Source: an uncultured Pseudomonadota bacterium (GTDB lineage: Bacteria > Pseudomonadota > Alphaproteobacteria > Rs-D84 > CASDRH01). From it: a DNA stretch of 54,444 nucleotides. Where the stretch lies: NCBI GenBank assembly GCA_949283075.1, contig CASDRH010000017.1, positions 1 through 54,444 on the forward strand. Direction: 5' to 3'. Below, one piece after another: positions 10,067-19,974 of the stretch; the first letter of the stretch is position 1; each line of letters opens with the position of its first letter. The notes under the pieces are model-generated. The model was not told the origin of the DNA and ran no database searches. It saw nothing but the letters and a program-made list of their open reading frames with translations. A program made the translations under genes and the position numbers.

Positions 10067-11137
10067 ATGCAAAAAAATGAAGAATTTATTGCAAAATTGA
10101 ATGCTTTAAAAGTTAAGTTTCAAAATATGGAAAAAGAACTTTCCAATGGTTTTTCTGACCAACAAGAATTTATGAAGCTATCAAAAGAATATTCTGATTT
10201 AAAAGATATTATTGTTTTAGTTGATGAGTATTTGACTTGCGTTGATAATATGGAACAATCAGAAGCTTTATTAAATGATCCTGAAATGAAAGAATTGGCG
10301 GCGGAAGAATTTTATGATTTAAAAGCTAAACTTCCTGAAATTGAAACTAAATTAAAAATAGCTTTATTACCAAAAGATGAAGCTGATGAAAAAAATGTTA
10401 TTTTAGAAATCAGAGCAGGAACTGGCGGTGATGAAGCAGCTATATTTGCAGGTAATTTATTTGATATGTATATGGGATATGCTTCTTTTAAAAAATGGAA
10501 AGTTGAAGTTATGGATTCAAATCCTTCAGAAGCTGGTGGTTATAAAGAAATTATTGCTAAAATATCAGGAAATAAAGTTTTTGCTGATTTAAAATATGAA
10601 TCTGGGGTTCACAGAGTTCAAAGGGTTCCTGAAACAGAATCTCAAGGAAGAATTCACACATCTGCAGCATCTGTTGTTGTTATGCCAGAAGCTGGTGAAA
10701 TTGATGTTAAAATAAATCCTTCTGATTTGCGTATTGATACTTATAGAGCTTCTGGTGCTGGTGGTCAGCACGTTAATAAAACAGATTCAGCTGTAAGAAT
10801 TACTCACTTACCAACGAATACAGTTGTTCAGTGTCAAGATGAACGTTCTCAAATTCAAAATCGTGAACGTTGCTTTGAAATGTTATATGCTAAGTTATAT
10901 GATTTTGAAAGACAACAAATTGAAAATAGTATTAAATCTGAAAGAAAATCTAAAATAGGTACTGGTGATAGGTCAGAGCGTATTAGGACATATAATTATC
11001 CTCAAAGTCGTGTTTCTGACCACAGAATAAATTTAACTTTATATAAAATAGATGAAATTATGATGGGTCCTGGATTAGAAGAAATTATAGATGCTTTAAG
11101 AACAGAAGATCAATTAGATAAATTGAATAATCTATAG
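10067..11137 (+). CDS. prfA: Peptide chain release factor 1
   Basis: A 356-aa class I release factor that hydrolyses peptidyl-tRNA at UAA and UAG. The GGQ motif lies at residues 232-234 within ASGAGGQHVNKTDSAVRI, and the family segment GVHRVQRVPETESQGRIHTS precedes it. Length is typical. It starts 20 nt after hisS with a weak GAGG ribosome-binding site, so it probably belongs to the rodZ-hisS-prfA operon. It ends 1 nt before the convergent stop of the gene at 11139; no intrinsic terminator is visible between them. Confidence 0.97.
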   Translation: MQKNEEFIAKLNALKVKFQNMEKELSNGFSDQQEFMKLSKEYSDLKDIIVLVDEYLTCVDNMEQSEALLNDPEMKELAAEEFYDLKAKLPEIETKLKIALLPKDEADEKNVILEIRAGTGGDEAAIFAGNLFDMYMGYASFKKWKVEVMDSNPSEAGGYKEIIAKISGNKVFADLKYESGVHRVQRVPETESQGRIHTSAASVVVMPEAGEIDVKINPSDLRIDTYRASGAGGQHVNKTDSAVRITHLPTNTVVQCQDERSQIQNRERCFEMLYAKLYDFERQQIENSIKSERKSKIGTGDRSERIRTYNYPQSRVSDHRINLTLYKIDEIMMGPGLEEIIDALRTEDQLDKLNNL

Positions 11138-11138
11138 A

Positions 11139-11642
11139 TTACACTCCACAATCCCATATTCCCCCTTCGAATATTTTGCATGCAGAGTTTTCATTTTCCG
11201 TTTCTGTATTCCAATCGAAGTTTGATTCTGGGCAACCTAGGTAATATGAATTTTTATCGTTCCTTAATGTTATTACTCCACCTGATTCAACTTCAAAATT
11301 AAATTTTTCTTTTTCTCCATTTTCTTTTATTAAAAATAACTCTCCATTATACGAACACTCTTTATCAAAAAAACAATATTGAGCTGCTGGATATGATGAA
11401 AATTGAAAAACTTTATTTGATAATAAATTTTCTATTTCATTTGGAGTAATTACCCAACTACATTCTTTGTCCCTTGACATTGATATTATCTCAATATCGA
11501 ATTGCTTTTCACACATTCGTTCTGAACAATCTTTTTTATCATTTATTTCTGTTTCTGTATCATCAGCTAAAATATTTATATTAATAATTGATATTAAATA
11601 TATAAAGATAAATATTTGAAAAATAACAGTTTTTGTAAACAC
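11139..11642 (-). CDS. Small secreted protein of unknown function
   Basis: A 167-aa protein with a hydrophobic N-terminal signal sequence (residues 1 to ~27, before DDTETEINDKKDC). It contains about eight cysteines and a predicted beta-rich body (ITLRNDKNSYYLGCPESNF). It is not clearly a member of the larger Cys-rich paralogue family. It begins 6 nt after the ftsY stop on the same strand, so it is likely co-transcribed with ftsY. No family was recognised. Confidence 0.65.
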   Translation of the reverse strand: MFTKTVIFQIFIFIYLISIININILADDTETEINDKKDCSERMCEKQFDIEIISMSRDKECSWVITPNEIENLLSNKVFQFSSYPAAQYCFFDKECSYNGELFLIKENGEKEKFNFEVESGGVITLRNDKNSYYLGCPESNFDWNTETENENSACKIFEGGIWDCGV

Positions 11643-11648
11643 AATTAA

Positions 11649-12539
11649 TCACTCCAATTCTAGAATTTTATTTAAGTAATAATCTATATCAAATTTAATT
11701 AAATCTGCTTCTTTTTCACCAATACCTATAAAATAAACTGGTAATTTATAAGTGTTCATTAAAGATATTAATGCTCCTGCTTTTGAAGTTCCATCCATCT
11801 TTGTTATTATAAATCCAGTTGTATTGCTGTATTTAATAAATGTTTCTGCTTGGGACAACATATTTTGACCTATTGATGAATCTAATACTAATATAGATTC
11901 ATTTGGAATATTTTCATTTTGTTTTTTTAGAACTCTAGTAATTTTTTGTAATTCTGCCATTAAATCATCACGGCTTTGTAATCTTCCAGCTGTATCTATT
12001 AATAATACATCATAATTTTCATTTACTGCTTTTTTGTAAGCATCAAATGCTAAAGCTGATGGATCTTTTTTCTCTGATGAAATTAAATCAACGCCTATTT
12101 TATCACACCAAGATTTTAATTGCTCTGTTGCTACAACTCTGAATGTATCACCTGCACATACTAATACTTTTTTATTATGAGCTTTTAATATTGATGATAA
12201 CTTTCCTATTGATGTTGTTTTTCCCCCTCCATTTACTCCTGTAAATAATATTACAAATGGGGTAGGTGAGTTATCTATTTTTTCTAATAAATTATTTGTG
12301 GAAAAATCACATTTTATATGATTTTTTATTTCATCTTTTACAACTTGTTTTATATCTGATATTGTTGCTGATTTATCAAAATATTTCTTTTTTATACTTT
12401 CAAGTATAGCATCAAATATATTAACAGAAATATCTGATAATACGAATATTTCTTCAAGTTCTTGAAGTTTCGTTTCATCTAATTTGTCTTTATTAGATGA
12501 AAATAAATTTGAGATTTTTGAACCTATTTTAAATATCAT
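11649..12539 (-). CDS. ftsY: Signal recognition particle receptor FtsY
   Basis: A 296-aa SRP GTPase. An N-terminal helical N domain (about 15-85) precedes the G domain, with P-loop GVNGGGKTT (101-109), CAGDTFRVVATEQL (128-141), DTAGR (182-186) and TKMDG (246-250). FtsY docks ribosome-SRP complexes at the inner membrane for co-translational insertion. It lacks the long acidic A domain of E. coli FtsY, as is common in Alphaproteobacteria, so membrane contact should rely on the short N-terminal helix (IGSKISNLFSS). It is divergent from xseA, with about 54 nt between their starts. Confidence 0.95.
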   Translation of the reverse strand: MIFKIGSKISNLFSSNKDKLDETKLQELEEIFVLSDISVNIFDAILESIKKKYFDKSATISDIKQVVKDEIKNHIKCDFSTNNLLEKIDNSPTPFVILFTGVNGGGKTTSIGKLSSILKAHNKKVLVCAGDTFRVVATEQLKSWCDKIGVDLISSEKKDPSALAFDAYKKAVNENYDVLLIDTAGRLQSRDDLMAELQKITRVLKKQNENIPNESILVLDSSIGQNMLSQAETFIKYSNTTGFIITKMDGTSKAGALISLMNTYKLPVYFIGIGEKEADLIKFDIDYYLNKILELE

Positions 12540-12593
12540 AATTATTTATTATAAAGTATTGAGAATTATATATCAAGAATATATAATATCATT

Positions 12594-13970
12594 ATGGAAA
12601 ATATTTTAAATCCTTTTACTCAAGACGAAAATGGACAATTAAGAACTTTGAAAGTTTCAGAGGTTTCTAATGTTATAAAAGACATTCTTGAATCTGCTTT
12701 AAATAAAGTTCGTATTAAAGGTGAAATTACTGGATTAAAAAAAGCTTCATCTGGGCATATATATTTTGATTTGAAAGAAAAGTATAATAATGTTGATTAT
12801 ATTATCAATGCTATTATATGGAAATGGACTAAAATTCCTTTTGATATATCTGATGGACAAGAAGTTATTATAGAAGGTAAAATATCATCTTATTCCGGCA
12901 AATCTTCTTATAACATTATTGTAGAAAGTATTGAAATATCCGGTATAGGCGATTTATTAAAAGAAATTGAAGAAAGACGTAGAAGATTAGAAGCAAATGG
13001 TATTTTTGATGTTAGTAAAAAGAAACCTATTCCATTTTTGCCAGAAATAATAGGTGTTATTACTTCTGAAACAGGAGCTGTAATAAGAGATATTTTACAT
13101 AGATTACAAGAAAGAGTTCCTGTTAATGTATTATTACAATCTGTTCCAGTGCAGGGTGAGAATGCTAAATATGAAATTATTAAAGCTATTAATAATTTTA
13201 ATAATATGAAAGATAAAGTTGATTTAATTATTATTGCAAGAGGTGGTGGAAGTTTACAAGATTTAATGGTTTTTAATGATGAAGATATCGTTATGGCTGT
13301 ATTTAATTGTGATATTCCTGTTATATCTGCTATAGGGCACGAAACCGATTGGACATTAATTGATTATGTTGCTGATTTACGTGCTCCAACTCCAACTGCT
13401 GCAGCTGAAAGCGTCGCTCCTCTTAAGAGTGATTTGATTGCTAAATTTAATGATTTCAATTCAAATTTATACAATAACTTATTTCAAAATTTAGATAGTT
13501 TAAAAGAAAAATTAATTAGTAAATTTCAAATTTTACAGCATCCTAAACAATTTGTTTATGATTTAAGTTTAAGATTAGATGATAAGATTAAACTATTTGA
13601 ATTAAATGTAAAAAATTATATAAATAATAATTTAGAAATACTTAAAAATATTGATATGATTTTTGAAAGCTTATCTTTTAAAAATGTTTTAAAAAGAGGT
13701 TATTCTATTATTTGGAATAAGGATAAAAAAGTTATATCCTCTTCTTTAAATTTTGATAAGTATGATCAAATATCAATTGAATTTTTTGATGGAGTTGTTG
13801 ATATAAATAATTATGAAACAAATATATCTAATACTTCTTCTGATGAATTTATGACAAATAAATCAGATGATAATTCTTATAAATCTGATACAGATATTGA
13901 AAGTGATAATTTAATATCTAAAAATAAAAAGAGTAAAAAAATTGATGATAAGCAAGGTAGCTTATTTTAA
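12594..13970 (+). CDS. xseA: Exodeoxyribonuclease VII large subunit
   Basis: A 458-aa protein. An N-terminal OB-fold (LKVSEVSNVIKDILE through KASSGHIYFDLKEK, about residues 18-105) binds single-stranded DNA. The catalytic Exonuc_VII domain follows, with GVITSETGAVIRDILHRL, IIARGGGSLQDLMVFNDE and GHETDWTLIDYVADLRAPTPTAAAE. It degrades single-stranded DNA with the small subunit XseB, which is not encoded in this window. The last ~60 residues are Ser/Asp/Lys-rich and probably disordered. Its 3' end overlaps the convergent gene at 13962 by 9 nt. Confidence 0.95.
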   Translation: MENILNPFTQDENGQLRTLKVSEVSNVIKDILESALNKVRIKGEITGLKKASSGHIYFDLKEKYNNVDYIINAIIWKWTKIPFDISDGQEVIIEGKISSYSGKSSYNIIVESIEISGIGDLLKEIEERRRRLEANGIFDVSKKKPIPFLPEIIGVITSETGAVIRDILHRLQERVPVNVLLQSVPVQGENAKYEIIKAINNFNNMKDKVDLIIIARGGGSLQDLMVFNDEDIVMAVFNCDIPVISAIGHETDWTLIDYVADLRAPTPTAAAESVAPLKSDLIAKFNDFNSNLYNNLFQNLDSLKEKLISKFQILQHPKQFVYDLSLRLDDKIKLFELNVKNYINNNLEILKNIDMIFESLSFKNVLKRGYSIIWNKDKKVISSSLNFDKYDQISIEFFDGVVDINNYETNISNTSSDEFMTNKSDDNSYKSDTDIESDNLISKNKKSKKIDDKQGSLF

Positions 13971-14624
13971 ATTTAATTTGCTTATTATTTCTTTCATTCC
14001 ATTTTCAAAAAGTGTAGCACCTCCATTTGCTGGATGTCTTACACTAAATTGAACATCTAATCCTAAATTTGTTAGCATATTTTTTGATGTATTACCAACT
14101 GCTATAATTTTTATATCTGGAAATATTTTTAAAAATTCATCAAAATAATTTTTTGCAGAATTTAATTCTTCATCTGTTGGAGTTCGATTTGATAGATTAT
14201 TACCGCTTTTATGCGGTTGAAATGGAAAAATATTCCACTTTACCCATAAGCTTTCATCTGATAATAAAGAATTCATTACTCTATTGACTATGCTTCCTGT
14301 TGGTTCTGAAAACCCATGCTCTTTTAACATATTATTCTTTAAATAATCTGGCTTTGATGTCCTTATACCAATATGTCTTTCAGCTGTCATTGCTATTCCC
14401 GTGAATTTACCCCCTTGATAGCTTAAGGCTTCTGCTATTAATGCTATTTTTGCATTTTTCTTTGATTTTAGATAGTTTTTTAGGTTATTTGAGCGAATAA
14501 TTGGTGCAGTTTCATTTATGTCATAAATATCATCTGTATCTTTCCAAGGATTAAAAATATTTTCATTGGGAGAAATATATTTTTGTAATGAAGCAACAAA
14601 ATCATCAATTTTTTTTTCAAACAT
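13962..14624 (-). CDS. Uracil-DNA-glycosylase superfamily protein
   Basis: A 220-aa protein with the three landmarks of the uracil-DNA-glycosylase fold. These are a glycine-containing motif AEALSYQGGKFTG (64-76), NIFPFQPH (131-138) and the C-terminal His motif VRHPANGG (195-202). The NIFPFQPH and RHPANGG forms match family members annotated generally as uracil-DNA glycosylase rather than classical Ung, so the exact substrate is uncertain. A base-excision repair role is expected. It has no visible partner; the tRNA-Arg gene lies upstream on the opposite strand. Confidence 0.8.
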   Translation of the reverse strand: MFEKKIDDFVASLQKYISPNENIFNPWKDTDDIYDINETAPIIRSNNLKNYLKSKKNAKIALIAEALSYQGGKFTGIAMTAERHIGIRTSKPDYLKNNMLKEHGFSEPTGSIVNRVMNSLLSDESLWVKWNIFPFQPHKSGNNLSNRTPTDEELNSAKNYFDEFLKIFPDIKIIAVGNTSKNMLTNLGLDVQFSVRHPANGGATLFENGMKEIISKLNLK

Positions 14625-14713
14625 TTTATTAATTTTCTAATTAGTTATTTTGAAAACTTGTCATAATTAATTTTTATTATACAATTTATTTTTTTGAAAA
14701 AACAAATATTTTA

Positions 14714-14742
14714 TTGAAAATATAAAAGTTTTAATATAATAT
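14714..14742 (+). promoter_or_regulatory. Promoter of tRNA-Arg
   Basis: TTGAAA at 14714-14719 is followed after 17 nt by TAATAT (14737-14742); the alternative TATAAT at 14735 gives 15 nt. It ends about 22 nt before the tRNA 5' end. Confidence 0.5.
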
Positions 14743-14764
14743 TTCTGTGTTCTTGATTTCTTAT

Positions 14765-14841
14765 GCGGCCATAGCTCAATTGGATAGAGCACTTGACTAC
14801 GGATCAAGAGGTTAGGGGTTCGACTCCTCTTGGCCGCGCCA
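14765..14841 (+). tRNA. tRNA-Arg (anticodon ACG), CCA encoded
   Basis: A full cloverleaf can be folded by eye. The acceptor stem is GCGGCCA / TGGCCGC, the D arm GCTC...GAGC, the anticodon arm CTTGA / TCAAG with loop CTACGGA, and the T arm AGGGG / CCTCT with loop TTCGACT. The discriminator base is G and CCA is encoded. ACG is normally deaminated to ICG by TadA and reads CGU, CGC and CGA; CGU is frequent in the phage genes and in eno here. Confidence 0.95.
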
Positions 14842-14880
14842 GTTGTTCATTATAATTCATTAATTTTTTAAGGATGAAAT

Positions 14881-15276
14881 ATGCAAAAGTTAGGAATTTT
14901 GAAGAAAATTAATTTAAGACAATTTTGGCCACACGAAGCAAATGATTTTACAAAATGGTTATCTAATTTAATTAATACTCAAAAAAAGACTTTAAGCTGT
15001 GCTATTTATATCAGAAATTGTAAAGAATTATTTTATTTTTTAGAAACTCAAAAAGATGAAATTGAAAATATTATTAAAGATAATATTTTAGAATGGTTAG
15101 AGCTACCTAACAATAAAGCTAGTTTGATAAAAATAAATACTCAATTTAATTTAGATGATGAAATTAATTGGAGTAAATATTTTAAATGGATGATTGAAAA
15201 ATATCAAATAATGACTGATACTTTTATAAAATATTTATCTAAATTCAATCAAAATTTTGATGATAATAATTATTAA
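14881..15276 (+). CDS. Short DUF4268-like protein
   Basis: A 131-aa protein beginning MQKLGILKKINLRQFWPHEA. The WPHEANDFTKWLSNLI stretch (about residues 17-32) resembles the N-terminus of DUF4268/DUF91-type proteins, which start with a WPHE-x2-DFT-x-WL signature and are often linked to nuclease-like or defence proteins. The later INWSKYFKWMIEKYQIM part resembles the helical DUF4268 core. The protein is much shorter than those usually seen and no catalytic motif is visible. It lies 40 nt after tRNA-Arg and is followed by a strong terminator. Assignment is tentative. Confidence 0.6.
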   Translation: MQKLGILKKINLRQFWPHEANDFTKWLSNLINTQKKTLSCAIYIRNCKELFYFLETQKDEIENIIKDNILEWLELPNNKASLIKINTQFNLDDEINWSKYFKWMIEKYQIMTDTFIKYLSKFNQNFDDNNY

Positions 15277-15301
15277 AAAACCGGTTTAAAACCGGTTTTT
15301 T
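15275..15301. terminator. Bidirectional terminator
   Basis: An 11-bp perfect stem (AAAAAACCGGT / ACCGGTTTTTT) with a 5-nt loop overlaps the stop of the gene ending at 15276. It can also serve the minus-strand lipoprotein gene ending at 15327, because A and T runs flank both sides. Confidence 0.85.
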
Positions 15302-15326
15302 AGGAAAAAGCTATAAACTTTAAATT

Positions 15327-16358
15327 TTATTGATTATTATTGTTTAATAAATTCGTTGGTGCATTTGGAGCAACATTTGTTGGTTCTGTTGCAGTGTTTG
15401 TCTTTGTACTATTATTTGAGCCACCGAATATAGCGTCATCAATATCTCTTACTTCTTTTCTATCTGCATTTCCTCCAAATATAACGGCATCATTAGTGCT
15501 TACTTGATTCTTGTTTTCAGATTCTGTTTTTGCCTTTGCTTCTATATTTGATGCGTTTTTTATTGCTTCATCTTTTATTTTTTCAACTTCTTGAACTGCT
15601 TTATCTTCATCATCATCATCTTTTTCATTTTCTGCTTTATTAGCTCCTTTAACGAATTGAGGATTTAAATCTTTCAATGTCATTAAAGCATCAAATTGTT
15701 TCTTTCTTGCTTCTTCTGTTTCAAGTGTTGCAAATCCTGTGCCTTTATTTGTATTTACATAATTTTTCAAATCATCACTGATTTTAACACCTTTTTCTTC
15801 CATTTTTCTTAAATCAGATCTTTTGATTACCCAACGTCCACGTTGAATTTGTTTCAAACGATATTGATCGTAATATGTTTCCATATACTTTGGAGCCATA
15901 ACCATTGTTACAATTACTTGCGCTCCTTGTTCTTCATCTCTGATAATTTGGATAGTTGCTACACGGCGTTTACGCAAAAAGGTCATTATTGTAAATCTTC
16001 CACGAACAACCCCCAATGGCATCCAAGCAAATCTTGTCATTTCTGTGTTATAGAAATCAAAAACTCCATCAAAATTATATGGTGCTGTTAAGAATAAATC
16101 TCCTGTCCAGTTATATGGGTCTCCATATATTGTACTTTTACTTATATCCATTGTTGTTCCTTCTGGCATAGGAATATCACGGAATTTTGAGAAAGACATT
16201 GGAACATAATTATATTTTATTTCTTCTTCCACATTTTCATCTGAAGAACCTGTCCATTGTTCCCAAGTTTCACAACCTGTCAAAAAAGAACCTGACATTA
16301 ATATTAATGTTAATATTGATAACTTTTTTATATTTTTATTATTAAACTTTTTAAACAT
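15327..16358 (-). CDS. Predicted outer-membrane lipoprotein, function unknown
   Basis: A 343-aa protein with a lipoprotein signal: a basic Lys/Asn start, a hydrophobic core (LSILTLILMSGSFL) and lipobox LTGC near residue 29. A conserved-looking globular part follows at about residues 50-165 (IPMPEGTTMDISKSTIYG, MTRFAWMPLGVVRGRFTIMT, IVTMVMAPKYMETYY). The C-terminal half is Lys/Glu/Asn-rich low complexity, with IFGG repeated twice (AVIFGGNAD, DAIFGGSNN). The two IFGG segments could be short binding motifs. A lipid-anchored envelope role is expected; lgt for the first lipidation step is at 46991. I cannot name the family. Confidence 0.75.
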   Translation of the reverse strand: MFKKFNNKNIKKLSILTLILMSGSFLTGCETWEQWTGSSDENVEEEIKYNYVPMSFSKFRDIPMPEGTTMDISKSTIYGDPYNWTGDLFLTAPYNFDGVFDFYNTEMTRFAWMPLGVVRGRFTIMTFLRKRRVATIQIIRDEEQGAQVIVTMVMAPKYMETYYDQYRLKQIQRGRWVIKRSDLRKMEEKGVKISDDLKNYVNTNKGTGFATLETEEARKKQFDALMTLKDLNPQFVKGANKAENEKDDDDEDKAVQEVEKIKDEAIKNASNIEAKAKTESENKNQVSTNDAVIFGGNADRKEVRDIDDAIFGGSNNSTKTNTATEPTNVAPNAPTNLLNNNNQ

Positions 16359-16419
16359 TTATAAACTCCTTTATAGTCTTTTTCCCTTTTGTTTGTATTA
16401 TACAATAATTTTAGTTATA

Positions 16420-17871
16420 TTAAAAGGTATATTTTGCTCCGACTTCAAAACTCCAATAATTCCAGTCTGCTGTTTTTATAGATTTAGGGAAATTTTCAAC
16501 AGTTCCATCAGAGAAATTTATTGTTGTATCCATATTTGATGAATGAATTCCTTCATATGTAAATGCTCCGTATATTCCGAATTTTGGCAATAATTTCATT
16601 GTATATATAGCACTGAATAAATATCCGAATGATGTTCCGCCAGCATCCACAAAGTTTTTCCATTCTGTTCTATTTGGCCACTTACCATTTGCTTCATAAA
16701 AAGGGTAGAATAATTCAAATCTGAATTTTAAGCTTTCTCTTATTGACATTACTTTTTCTATATCAACTCCGGCATATGGACCATTCCAAGTAACATCATA
16801 TAAGTGTGTATCTCCTGTCATTGCATTTACAAAGCTATATCCTCCAAATACTGACATTAAATCTTCGAAAGGAACTATATAATCTAAATCAAAATAATAT
16901 TGATCATTAGTAGGATTTTTATATAGTGAAGATCCGTATAAATCAAATTCCCCTTCTGGAATTAAACTTCCTGCTAAAACATAAATTTCATCGATAGTCT
17001 CCCCTTCTAATGTTTCAACTTGAAGATTTATTTTACAATATCCGTTTCCATAGTCGTCTTCTATATAATTTCCAGAATCAAGACTTCTTTCACAATCAAA
17101 GTAATATGTCGCTGGTTGTCCATGGTCAAACATTCTTAAATTAGCTCTTTTCATTTGATAACCAACATAAGGTGTTATATTCCAACCATACGCACGGAAA
17201 AAATTTCTCATACCGATTGAAAATTTTAAATTTGAAGTTTTTCCGGCACCTTTACCAGCAGAATAAATATGCAATTCATTCCATAAGTCATCGTCAAAAG
17301 TATATTCTGAGCTTGTTGTTCCATTTTCATATTCAAATTTGAATTGGTATTGTTTTCCTGAAATTTTAAAATCTTTTTCAGCAGCAATTTTCAATTGGTT
17401 CGTTTGCATATTTCCCCAATTCAAAATAGAACCAACATCCATAACAAACTGGAATTGAGAAACTCCTCTTTGATAACCAGCTTCCAATGTAAAGCCATTT
17501 GTATCATACTCCCAGTATTTCATCGCTTCGTTATAATACATTGTTTCCCAACCGTCTGGAAGCTTATATGTAGTTTTATTTTCATCTATTTTTGATTTTG
17601 AATTCTTTTTTGATTTATCTTTTTTGGAATTTAAAGATAGTTTTGAATCATTTTTATTATCTTCTTTTTTAGAAGTAGTTTTTTTACCAGGTTTATTGTT
17701 AGGAAATGAATTATAGTATTCTTTATAAAATGAATCATAATATGTGTCATCAGATTCTTGAGCATATGCAGAAGATGAAATAAACGTAAACAAAGTAGTT
17801 GCTAAAACAACTTTTGAAATATTGTATATATCCTTATGGATAATACTAACACATTTGTAGAGTGATTTCAT
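16420..17871 (-). CDS. Outer-membrane beta-barrel protein
   Basis: A 483-aa protein with a long N-terminal signal (about 1-37, ending SSSAYA before QESDD). A Lys/Ser-rich linker follows (about 52-100, KPGKKTTSKKEDNK). The body then has alternating beta strands rich in Tyr, Trp and Gly, and a final strand WSFEVGAKYTF. A C-terminal Phe after alternating hydrophobic residues is the signal recognised by BamA. Many strands (for example FTLEAGYQRGVSQFQFVMDV and NITPYVGYQMKRANLRMF) fit a porin or channel-sized barrel. Substrate unknown. Confidence 0.75.
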   Translation of the reverse strand: MKSLYKCVSIIHKDIYNISKVVLATTLFTFISSSAYAQESDDTYYDSFYKEYYNSFPNNKPGKKTTSKKEDNKNDSKLSLNSKKDKSKKNSKSKIDENKTTYKLPDGWETMYYNEAMKYWEYDTNGFTLEAGYQRGVSQFQFVMDVGSILNWGNMQTNQLKIAAEKDFKISGKQYQFKFEYENGTTSSEYTFDDDLWNELHIYSAGKGAGKTSNLKFSIGMRNFFRAYGWNITPYVGYQMKRANLRMFDHGQPATYYFDCERSLDSGNYIEDDYGNGYCKINLQVETLEGETIDEIYVLAGSLIPEGEFDLYGSSLYKNPTNDQYYFDLDYIVPFEDLMSVFGGYSFVNAMTGDTHLYDVTWNGPYAGVDIEKVMSIRESLKFRFELFYPFYEANGKWPNRTEWKNFVDAGGTSFGYLFSAIYTMKLLPKFGIYGAFTYEGIHSSNMDTTINFSDGTVENFPKSIKTADWNYWSFEVGAKYTF

Positions 17872-18000
17872 TTCCCATTACTCCTCTAATTATTTGCATT
17901 GTATCATAAATTTTGTATTAAAAAAAGTTTTTTATTATATGTTTTGATAAATTTTTAATTTGATTTTTAATTAGCAAAAGTTATAGAATCTATATCGTGA

Positions 18001-19335
<1,335 letters not shown>

Positions 19336-19362
19336 TTTATTGGTTATGTTTTGTTTAATTAG

Positions 19363-19394
19363 AGCAGAGGGCTTTTAAACCTCTGCTTTTTTTT
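19363..19394 (+). terminator. Rho-independent terminator after eno
   Basis: An 8-bp perfect stem AGCAGAGG / CCTCTGCT with a 9-nt loop is followed by eight T residues, 27 nt after the eno stop. Confidence 0.9.
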
Positions 19395-19430
19395 GTAATA
19401 TTTACTTGTAAAAATTTATTCAAATTATAA

Positions 19431-19445
19431 AATATACTGTATATT
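19431..19445. promoter_or_regulatory. Palindrome upstream of ssb, possible operator
   Basis: AATATAC-T-GTATATT is a perfect 7-bp inverted repeat around one base, 18 nt before the ssb ATG. It overlaps the likely promoter -10 region (TATACT at 19433). A repressor site is possible, but such palindromes also arise by chance in AT-rich DNA. Confidence 0.3.
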
Positions 19446-19463
19446 AAACGAAAGGATAAAGGT

Positions 19464-19919
19464 ATGGTTGGTAGTATAAATAAAGCTGTATTATTAGGTA
19501 ATTTAGGCAAAGATCCAGAAGTTCGTCATTCTCAAGATGGAAATAAAATTGTTTCATTTCCTTTGGCTACTACTGAGTCTTGGAAAAGTAAAACTGGTGA
19601 AAGACAAGATAAAACTGAATGGCACAGAGTTGTTATCTTTGCTCAAGGTTTGTGTGATGTCGCTGAAAAATATCTTTCAAAAGGTAGCAAGGTTTATATA
19701 GAAGGGCAGATTAGAACTAGAAAATGGCAAGATAGTTCAGGCCAAGATAAATTTACAACAGAAGTTATTTTAAGTAATTTTAATTCTGTGTTGATTTTAT
19801 GTGATAGGAATGGAGCTGATAATTCTGCTTCTGGTAGTGATTGGGATTCTTCATCAAAAGATGGAGCTGATATTTCTGATGCTTCTATTGATATTGATGA
19901 TGAATTACCTCCATTTTAA
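19464..19919 (+). CDS. ssb: Single-stranded DNA-binding protein
   Basis: A 151-aa SSB. The OB-fold covers about residues 4-110 (INKAVLLGNLGKDPEVRH, WHRVVIFAQGLCDVAEKYL, GSKVYIEGQIRTRKWQD). A short Ser/Asp-rich linker leads to the acidic tip DDELPPF, which recruits replication and repair proteins. The tail is shorter than in E. coli SSB. It has an AAAGGA-type ribosome-binding site and its own terminator. Rolling-circle microviruses depend on host SSB, so the gene is functionally relevant to the nearby prophage, although the neighbourhood itself is probably coincidental. Confidence 0.96.
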   Translation: MVGSINKAVLLGNLGKDPEVRHSQDGNKIVSFPLATTESWKSKTGERQDKTEWHRVVIFAQGLCDVAEKYLSKGSKVYIEGQIRTRKWQDSSGQDKFTTEVILSNFNSVLILCDRNGADNSASGSDWDSSSKDGADISDASIDIDDELPPF

Positions 19920-19937
19920 TGAGATATTCTTTTTATA

Positions 19938-19971
19938 AAAAAAGCTGTAATTTTTATATTACAGCTTTTTT
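19938..19971. terminator. Bidirectional terminator between ssb and gpmI
   Basis: A 14-bp perfect stem AAAAAAGCTGTAAT / ATTACAGCTTTTTT with a 6-nt loop lies between the convergent stops of ssb (19919) and gpmI (19975). Confidence 0.9.
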
Positions 19972-19974
19972 ATT

